Of a stretch of DNA of 64,000 nucleotides, positions 58,571-64,000 are shown one piece after another; position 1 is the stretch's first letter, and every line of letters starts with the position of its first letter. The DNA is from DASXQK01 sp963757155 (GTDB taxonomy: Bacteria; Pseudomonadota; Alphaproteobacteria; Dongiales; Dongiaceae). Under the pieces are notes generated by a model that saw only the letters and a program-made list of their open reading frames with translations, did not search any database and was not told the origin of the DNA. The translations under genes and the position numbers were made by a program. The stretch lies in the NCBI GenBank assembly GCA_963757155.1, contig CAVWQS010000012.1, positions 189,037-253,036 of the forward strand, in the 5' to 3' direction.

Positions 58571-58650
58571 CGTCATTCCCGCGAAAGCGGGAATCCAGGG
58601 CCCCAGGCCCCGTCGCCCGCCCTGGATGCCCGCTTTCGCGGGCATGACGG
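58571..58650. repeat. Facing pair of CGTCATTCCCGCG palindromic repeats
   Basis: CGTCATTCCCGCGAAAGCGG starts at 58571 and an inverted copy (CCTGGATGCCCGCTTTCGCG, then GGCATGACGG) ends at 58650. They lie between the YbaK-like gene and tRNA-Gly. Confidence 0.8.
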
Positions 58651-58774
58651 CATAAAAATCTGCGCGCCCACATGTGATCGCCTGCCCCATGCCAACCTCC
58701 CGGCAGCCGGTGCCGGCGCGGGGGTTGCAAATCCGAGATCGGCCAGTATGATCCGGCCTCCAAACGCCAGGAGC

Positions 58775-58849
58775 GCGGGCGTAGCTCAGGGGTAGAGCAC
58801 AACCTTGCCAAGGTTGGGGTCGAGGGTTCGAATCCCTTCGCCCGCTCCA
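58775..58849 (+). tRNA. tRNA-Gly (GCC)
   Basis: A full cloverleaf. The acceptor GCGGGCG pairs with CGCCCGC, the D-arm is GCTCAGGGGTAGAGC, the anticodon arm CAACC-TTGCCAA-GGTTG carries GCC, the T-arm is GAGGG-TTCGAAT-CCCTT, the discriminator is T and CCA is encoded. It marks the junction between ordinary genes on the left and the decayed block on the right, and tRNA-Gly genes are common integration sites. Confidence 0.97.
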
Positions 58850-59072
58850 ATTTCTCCAAGTAATATCAAACAATTAGAGCCTGCCGTTTAGGTCCACTTT
58901 CTGCTTACATGGCAAGTTCGGTCGGCCCAATGTAAGCTCCTTGTAAGCGGCCGAAAGCTGATTATCGGATACAGGGACGGGCGCCAGAGGGATTTGTACC
59001 TCCCGGGTTCGATTTCCATGTGCTCGATAAGGGCCGTTGGCGATGTGACAGCGCCCGACTTCCGGAGTTGCA

Positions 59073-59160
59073 TTCAAGGGGAAGGCGAATTGGATAGATG
59101 CGATTGGTTCAAAATCCAGTCTGATGACAGTGTGTCGGTTCGATTCCGACCGCCGCACCA
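59073..59160 (+). tRNA. Degenerate tRNA-Leu(CAA)-like relic, 3' part intact
   Basis: From the D-loop (AATTGGATAGATGC) through an anticodon arm GG-TTCAAAA-TCC, a long variable arm and the T-arm GTCGG-TTCGATT-CCGAC to CGCCGCACCA, the sequence follows tRNA-Leu(CAA). One base is missing in the anticodon stem, and no 5' strand to pair with CCGCCGC exists upstream. It looks like a 3' tRNA fragment left by integration or decay. A second T-arm-like scrap (GGGTTCGATTTCC) lies at 59005. Bases 58850-59072 otherwise hold nothing I can name. Confidence 0.4.
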
Positions 59161-59229
59161 CTCACTCAGGATGGCATCGGGCTAACGACGGCATCCGCCG
59201 GACAACGGATGGAGAGGACGACCGAATAG

Positions 59230-59540
59230 GCCATCGAAGAGCAGCGTCACGGGCAATCGCATCACGACGATTCCCCAGACCTCGGTCTGATAAAAATACG
59301 AGATTTCAAAGCGTCCCTGCAGCGCATTGCCCAGGAAGTGGAGGTATTGCCTCCACAACGGCAGGTCGAGGCCGCAGCTGCCGTCTCGCATACGCCGATG
59401 AGTTCGGGGTTGCCCGGCTCCCGTGACCGCCCGATGGCAGGGTCGCCCGGAATAAGGCGGACCAAGAGGAAGACGATGAAGCTTATCCCGAGCAGAACCG
59501 GCAAAAACTGCAACAATCTGCCGACAATGTAGCGGATCAT
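59230..59540 (-). pseudogene. Truncated OppB-like ABC permease
   Basis: The N-terminus MIRYIVGRLLQFLPVLLGIS, then FIVFLLVRLIPGDPA, is a perfect OppB first helix. After a frameshift near 59385-59430, another frame continues LDLPLWRQYLHFLGNALQGR, ISYFYQTEVWGIVVMRLPVT, and then stops about 105 residues in, where homologs have over 300. The rest of the gene and its partners are absent. The ATG overlaps the stop of the upstream SDR remnant (ATGA), so it was once in an operon. Confidence 0.75.
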
Positions 59541-59605
59541 GCTGCGCTAACTCCGCCGTCGATCGTCAATGCGCTGCCGCCGGTAGGCGTGCGAATCGCA
59601 TCCAG
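59537..59605 (-). pseudogene. C-terminal remnant of a short-chain dehydrogenase
   Basis: About 20 codons read TGGSALTIDGGVSAA followed by TGA, the typical SDR C-terminus (TG-x-LTIDGG). Further upstream the frame is closed by a stop, so only the tail survives. The region 59606-59718 holds no identifiable coding sequence. Confidence 0.55.
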
Positions 59606-59718
59606 TTACCCGCACCGCCGCCGCCGCACAGCATCTTGCGCTCCGAGAAACTACCTGTAATTTTTGCCGGCCTATTTCTCAATTGTCCACAATTAATTTG
59701 TCTGCTAGACGAGTAGCC

Positions 59719-60441
59719 ATGACAGCGCTTCGTCCTATCAGAAAGAAAAGCGCCGAGGTTGAAGCGGCGGACGCACTCCGCAATCACGTGGTCGGGGGTA
59801 GTGCGCGGCCGGGGGAACGCTAACCGAAGCACGGCTCTCAGAGGCGCTCGGCCTTTCCCGCACGACCATCCGCACGGCTCTTCATCAACTCGCCAATGAA
59901 GGCCTTGTGGTCCAAGTACCTTATACGGGATGGGCGGTGACGGCTTGAGCAGCGCCGACGCGTGGGAACTCTACACCCTGCGCGGAAGCCTCGAAGCGCT
60001 GGCCGCAAGAAAATCCTGACCGAGAGTCTCATTTCCACAAGCAGGAGCAACTGCAGCGCGCTTTGGATGCGCTGGTTCTGGCATGTGAAAAGGACGACGA
60101 AGTGGCGGTTGTGGACCGCGACTTTAGCTCATAAGCTAGTCGTCTCTCTATCAGGCCATCGCCGCTTGACCGAACAATACAGGCTGATAGAGCACAATCA
60201 GGCTCTACATAATTTGAGCGATCGGGCTGATGCCCAGTCGTGAAGACATTATCGAGACGCACCGTCCTATCGTGGATCGATCGTCGCGGGCAATGCTCAG
60301 CTGGCCGAACGAATTCTGCGCGACCACAACGAGAGCGCCGGGCGAATCCTTGTTGAATTCTTTGACAGTCGTGGCAAATTATCCGCGGATTTGGATGCGA
60401 AAGGGACAGCCCGTCGCCTGACACGAACGCGCGTCAAATGA
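59719..60441 (+). pseudogene. GntR/FadR-type regulator with several frameshifts
   Basis: Pieces in three frames give a complete FCD-type GntR regulator in order. Winged helix: ADALRNHVVGGSARPGE, then LTEARLSEALGLSRTTIRTA and LHQLANEGLVV. FCD domain: SADAWELYTLRGSLEALAAR, EQLQRALDALVLACEKDDEV, HKLVVSLSGHRRLTEQYRLI, EDIIETHRPIVD, AERILRDHNESAGRILVEFF. I count at least six shifts, of mixed sign (the first two fit a missing base). It probably once controlled the surrounding catabolic genes. Whether decay is real or sequencing error cannot be settled by eye, but its neighbours are truncated too. Confidence 0.75.
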
Positions 60442-60526
60442 CCTTGGTTCGCCGACCTGTCCGCCGCGCTCTCATGGCAAGGATGCATTCGTTCAGCTGG
60501 CGAACACGCTCTCCCAACAGAGAGCG

Positions 60527-61611
60527 ATGAATGCCCAGGATGTTTTCCAGTGAGCCTGAGCTATCATGAGCAAGAACCCAACCGGCAATGAATCAATGCC
60601 CTCATTGCTGCACCTCTCGAGGAACAGCAAGTGGCGCGCATCGCCGCCGTCGCGCCGGACCGTGTGAACGTGCTCATGAGCCGAGTTGTACCGACCATTC
60701 GATATGCAGCGGATCATCAGGGGATTCCGCCGCAGCTTAGCAGCATGACCAGGCTCGCTGGCGGGAATTGGTGGCACAGGCTGACATCATGTTTGATTTC
60801 GATTGGATGGCGCCCGAGAAATTGTCGACGGCGGCGCCGACGCCTGCGCTGGACCCAGACGACGAGCGCGGGGATCGGCGAGTTCGTGCAACGGCACAAG
60901 CTGCTTCGAAGCTTTCCATTCTCTTAACGACGGCAGCCGGCGTTCACGCCAAGCCACTGGCTCAGTTCGCGTTGTTGGGCCTGCTCTATTTCTGGCGAGA
61001 CGTTCCTCGCCTCCTCCGCATGCAGAAAGCACATAAGTGGGAGCGCTATGCCAATCGCGATCTTGCGGGTCGGCCATTCTGATCATTGGCCTCGGCGGCG
61101 TAGGCAGAGAACTCCGCGCGCCTTTGCTGCTCTGGGTTTGGAAGTGTGGGGAACCAAGCGATCGGCGGATTCTATCGCGCCAGTAGGTGTCGCCAAAATC
61201 ATCGTCCATAATGATATTCTTGGGGTTCTCCCCACGGTGGATGCCTTGGTACTGGCCTGTCCGCTGACTCCCGCGACCCGCCATATGATCGGAGCTCAGC
61301 AACTGGCGGCGCTGTCGCCGTCCACCATTCTCGTAAACGTCGGACGCGGCGGCCTTATCGACGAGCCGGCGTTGATTGACGCACTACGAAACGGGAGATT
61401 GGCAGGCGCGGCGCTGGACGTTTTCGAGACGGAACCCCTGCCGGAAGAGAACCCGCTTTGGGACCTGCCGAACGTGCTCGTGTCACCTCATTCCGCGAGC
61501 ACCGTCAATTCCGAGAACGGGCGCATCGTCGACATCTTTGTCGAGAATCTTGGTCGCTTTCTGTCGGGACAGAAACTGATCAACGTATTCAGCCGCGAAC
61601 ACGGCTACTAA
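60527..61611 (+). pseudogene. D-2-hydroxyacid dehydrogenase, broken N-terminal half
   Basis: The last 170 residues (61100-61611) form a good NAD-dependent 2-hydroxyacid dehydrogenase end: LGLEVWGTKRS, VDALVLACPLTPATRHMIG, LVNVGRGGLIDEPAL with the catalytic Arg, FETEPLPEENPLWDLPNV with Glu and VSPHSA with the catalytic His. Upstream, pieces in changing frames give APLEEQQVARIAAVAPDRV, DIMFDFDWM, KPLAQFALLGLLYFWRDVPR and LIIGLGGVGREL (NAD site). An intact start is not clear (ATG 60527 is possible). It would reduce or oxidise a 2-keto or 2-hydroxy acid. Confidence 0.75.
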
Positions 61612-61757
61612 AGCGCGCCGGCCGCACAGCCCGATCAGGAACACGCGGGATCAAAGGATGCGTGTTCCTTTTGAATGGAATGCCGGAGATCGTGGCGCGC
61701 TCGGTGGGATGATCGAGCGCTGGCCAATCGAAATCCGGGGGCGGCGGTTCAAGCGCT

Positions 61758-62385
61758 TCATTTCCCCGATTTGCTTGACCTTTCATATCGCTCCCTGGTT
61801 TCCTCGTTCATCGGATACAGCCCTGGCAATGGGCGACCCCGCTTAATCTCGCTCATTATCCACTCTTCCATCCGTTCCTGCTCGGGGCCGAGGCCAACCA
61901 CATCATCGACCAACGCCGCCGGAACGACAACCGCACCGTCATCATCCACGACAATCATGTCGTTTGGAAATACCGCAACCCCACCACACCCAATCGGCTC
62001 CTGCCAACCGACGAAGGTCATCCGGGCGACGGAAGGTGGTGCCGCATAACCATTGCACCAGACCGGTAGCCCTGTCGACAAGACGCCGGCTTTATCCCGA
62101 ACGACACCTCGGTTACGAGACCCGACACTTTGCGCTCGGCCATTCTCGCGCAGAGAATGTCTCCGAATATACCTGCATCCAGCGTGTGGCCGGAATCTGC
62201 CACCGCCACGCAGCCCTTCGGCATCGCCTCAATCGCAGCTCTGGTAGAAGTAGGAGACGACCATAATTCCGGCGTTGCCAGGTCTTCCCGAGCGGGAACG
62301 AAGCGTAGCGTAAACGCCCGCCCGACGTGACTGTTTCGTCACCTATGGGACGCCAAATATTCCAACGACTTAGCCCCGGAGTTGG
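61758..62385 (-). pseudogene. RraA-family protein, N-terminus lost and frameshifted
   Basis: The C-terminal 90 residues are in one frame: GLPVWCNGYAAPPSVARMTF, GGVAVFPNDMIVVDDDGAVV, EEWIMSEIKRGRPLPGLYP. Upstream, another frame gives AIEAMPKGCVAVADSGHTLD, AGIFGDILCARMAERKVSGL and a third gives ETVTSGGRLR. The family includes 4-hydroxy-4-methyl-2-oxoglutarate aldolases and RNase E regulators; this subgroup is catabolic. The first 60 or so residues are missing. It converges on the 2-hydroxyacid dehydrogenase remnant. Confidence 0.7.
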
Positions 62386-62709
62386 CTGGCCTGCTGCCGA
62401 CGTACGGCAGAAATACGGCAAAGTGGGAGTGCCACGGTCCTCATTTCGTACGCCAGAACACCCGAGACGTGCCGGGCTCTAACTGTCGCGACTGCGCCTG
62501 GGTTGCGGGCAATGGTCCTCTCCCAGTGCGCGAACCTGTGCAGAAAACCCGGGGCTACTCTTTCGGCTTCCCCCGCATAACGGCTTCGCCGGCCCTTGAA
62601 CGCCAGCTGCCGTACCCGCGCCACAAGCTCCCGCCACGCCTGTGCGTCGGGTCTCGCCCGCCGCAAGGAATGAGCTGGCTGAGACCCGGCAGCAGCTCTC
62701 GACCGCCGG
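62386..62709. other. 324-base stretch with no assignable gene
   Basis: Frames are open on both strands (for example a minus-strand frame reading FLHRFAHWERTIARNPGAVA) but I recognise none, no start is convincing, and base composition is less extreme than in the flanking genes. It lies between the RraA and SDR remnants and may be the decayed N-terminus of RraA plus unknown DNA. Confidence 0.4.
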
Positions 62710-63385
62710 CTACCAGGCAATTCCTGTTCCGTCGAAATTGAGGAAGCAGCCGGACTGCGCCGGCCCCAGGCGCGGCAGAAGCTCGATCAGGGCCTCCGCC
62801 CGATCTTCGGCGGCGACAGGTGCGCCCGCGCCGCCCATATCGGTCCTGACCCAGCCCGGCGTGACGATGGCGATGACGAAGTCCTTCGCCCCGGGCTCCT
62901 GCGAGAGGCTGCGCATGGCGGCATTAAGGGCCGCCTTGGAAGCGCGATAGCCGGTCGTCCCGCCGTTGCTTTCGGCGATGCTTCCCAGCCGGCTGGTCAG
63001 GCTCACGACCTTGCGCCCTCCTTTTCGGAGCAGCGGCAGCAGGCCAGGGTCAGCCGCATGGTGCCGGTGACGTTTACGTGGAAGATCTCGGCCCAGCCGT
63101 CGGTGTCGCGGGGGCCTTCGGGCGGCTCGCGTGCGCCGAGCAGCCCGGCGCAGTTGAACAGCAGATCGAGAGACGGCGTGGCGGGATGCGATCGGGCAGG
63201 CTGTCGATGGAGGCGGCATCGGTCAGATCCAGTGCCACCGGCCGGACGTCGCCGGCAAGTTCGGCGGGCAGCCCGGCACCGGGCTGCCGGGCGGCGGCCC
63301 AGACGGTCCAGCCGCGCCGGGCCAGGCCCCTGGTCAAGGCCAGCCCCAGGCCCCGGCTCGCGCCCGTCACCAGGACCGACGGCAT
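62710..63385 (-). CDS. Short-chain dehydrogenase/reductase, frameshifted
   Basis: About 225 residues. N-terminal NADP site VLVTGASRGLGLALTRGLAR (residues 4-23), LDLTDAASIDSL, then after a shift near 63180 LDLLFNCAGLLGAREPPEGP and HVNVTGTMRLTLACC, and after another near 63020 KVVSLTSRLGSIAESNGGTT, the catalytic GYRASKAALNAAMRSLSQE (Tyr and Lys) and VTPGWVRTDMGGAGAPV. It resembles C-factor-like SDRs. Both shifts fit one missing base each, unlike the extra-base pattern to the left. Start ATG 63385, immediately beside the RidA gene end. Confidence 0.75.
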
Positions 63386-63796
63386 CTAGCTCTCCCGGCG
63401 TCTCGGCCTTATAGGCATTCGCCTCCACCTCGATCAGCATCTCCGGCCGGAGCAACTCCCCCTGATAAGCGCTGGAGATGAAGCCGCAATTCGGCAGGAA
63501 CTCACGGATGACGGCGTGAACCTTCCGGATGTCCTGACGATCCCGGATCGTATAGCGGATCTGGAAGACGTCATCGAGGGAATAGCCGGCCGCCTCGCAG
63601 ACGCTTCTGATGTTGAGGAAGGTGAGGCGCGCCTGCTCTTCCATCGTCGGAGGCAATGCCCGCTCGAAGAAATCCCCCGGCAGATAAGTCAGCGCCGAGG
63701 TCCCGGAGATGAAAGCCAGGGGCCGATGCGGACAGCCCGGTCGAAGGGGCCGACGGGGGCCGCCAGGGCGCCCGGGTTGATGGAAATCCTGTTCAT
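63386..63796 (-). CDS. RidA-family (YjgF/YER057c) protein, frameshifted
   Basis: About 135 residues. Start ATG 63796 reads NRISINPGALAAPVGPFDRA and VRIGPWL. After a shift near 63720 (one base short) it continues FISGTSALTYLPGDFFERA, EEQARLTFLNIRSVCEAAGY, SLDDVFQIRYTIRDRQDIRK and LLRPEMLIEVEANAYK. RidA proteins deaminate reactive enamines/imines; the usual catalytic Arg near the C-terminus is represented by LLRPEM. The end probably shifts again to a TAG just before the SDR ATG. Confidence 0.75.
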
Positions 63797-63873
63797 GGTC
63801 GCTCCTCGGTCCAGTCGATATCCGCCAAGTCGGAATCGCCCTGTTTTGCTGTTTTTACTTTGCTGTTTACACT
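63797..63873. other. AT-rich gap with probable promoter
   Basis: Bases 63841-63870 (CTGTTTTGCTGTTTTTACTT, then TGCTGTTTACAC) are strikingly T-rich for this genome. On the minus strand they are A-rich and lie 50-75 bases upstream of the RidA start, so they may hold its promoter or a terminator region for the gene at 63874. Confidence 0.4.
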
Positions 63874-64000
63874 CTAACCGCCGACGGTGTCGCCGCCGTC
63901 GTCCTTCATGGATTTCACGGCTTCGTCGTAGATCTGATCGACCACCATCCGCTTCAGCTCGAGGAAGCGGGCGGTCTGTCAGGATACGGTGGTCCCGGGG
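63874..64000 (-). CDS. C-terminus of an unidentified protein, cut by the window edge
   Basis: The last 36 or so codons read TARFLELKRMVVDQIYDEAV, KSMKDDGGDTVGG, then TAG at 63874-63876. A TGA lies in frame a few codons upstream (near 63980), while another frame reads DHRILT there, so a frameshift is likely. The acidic helix and Gly-rich tail do not reveal a family. It precedes RidA on the same strand. Confidence 0.45.

Noticed and set aside
58985..59025. A second tRNA remnant (T-arm-like GGGTTCGATTTCC)
   Set aside because: Only a T-arm-like stretch and a vague anticodon-like loop are visible; not enough for a separate feature.

Overview
The window is high-GC DNA from a Gram-negative alphaproteobacterium, most likely a Rhodospirillales-type lineage (inference). 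Supporting genes are LolA, FtsK, a UbiH/Coq6-type ubiquinone monooxygenase, a Tat-exported molybdenum hydroxylase, and the run YbbN-like thioredoxin, LON-domain protein, Trm112, DUF971. Genes are dense and often joined by 4-base ATGA/GTGA/TTGA overlaps, which fix many starts.

Layout. 0-7.4 kb: end of a TPR-like secreted protein; NTF2-like, L,D-transpeptidase and DUF938 genes; ribA; an orphan response regulator; an MFS transporter; an MBL hydrolase coupled to a methyltransferase. 7.5-21.7 kb: one 12-gene minus-strand unit holding two GT4 glycosyltransferases, a histidine phosphatase, a GLGHLRR-type glycosyltransferase, a polysaccharide-deacetylase-like protein, a small membrane protein, a complete Opp/Dpp-type ABC importer and a TPR/SPINDLY-type transferase. 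22-27.3 kb: a second GLGHLRR-type glycosyltransferase and, divergently, an ABC-exporter-like protein with a degenerate ATPase, a cyclic-nucleotide-binding protein and a methyltransferase. 27.5-33.9 kb: xthA, then a cassette of lower-GC style (GT2, 58-aa membrane protein, histidine phosphatase, ATP-grasp), a 1.3-kb gene-poor scar and a PuuD-like hydrolase. 34-40.4 kb: sterol-desaturase-like protein, APC permease, c-type cytochrome and a two-subunit molybdenum hydroxylase. 40.5-47.8 kb: lolA, ftsK, aminotransferase, amtB behind a sigma-54 promoter, and a UbiH-type gene. 48-55 kb: betaine-type ABC importer, phytanoyl-CoA-dioxygenase-like protein and an M24 protein with a DddP-like residue set. 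55.4-58.5 kb: DUF971, Trm112, LON-domain, YbbN-like and ProX/YbaK genes. 58.8 kb: tRNA-Gly(GCC). 59-64 kb: a graveyard of catabolic genes (tRNA-Leu relic, SDR tail, OppB fragment, GntR, 2-hydroxyacid dehydrogenase, RraA) and then frameshifted SDR and RidA genes.

Eighteen otherwise intact genes between about 10 and 58.2 kb are split by small frameshifts. At every junction I worked out, the net excess is +1 (twice +2) base, and joining the frames restores full-length proteins. I therefore treat them as probable sequencing insertions and annotate whole genes. In the 59-64 kb block the indels have mixed sign and genes are also truncated, so decay there is more likely real.

Several dispersed palindromic repeat families sit between genes. 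I saw no CRISPR array, rRNA gene, intact transposase or phage gene.
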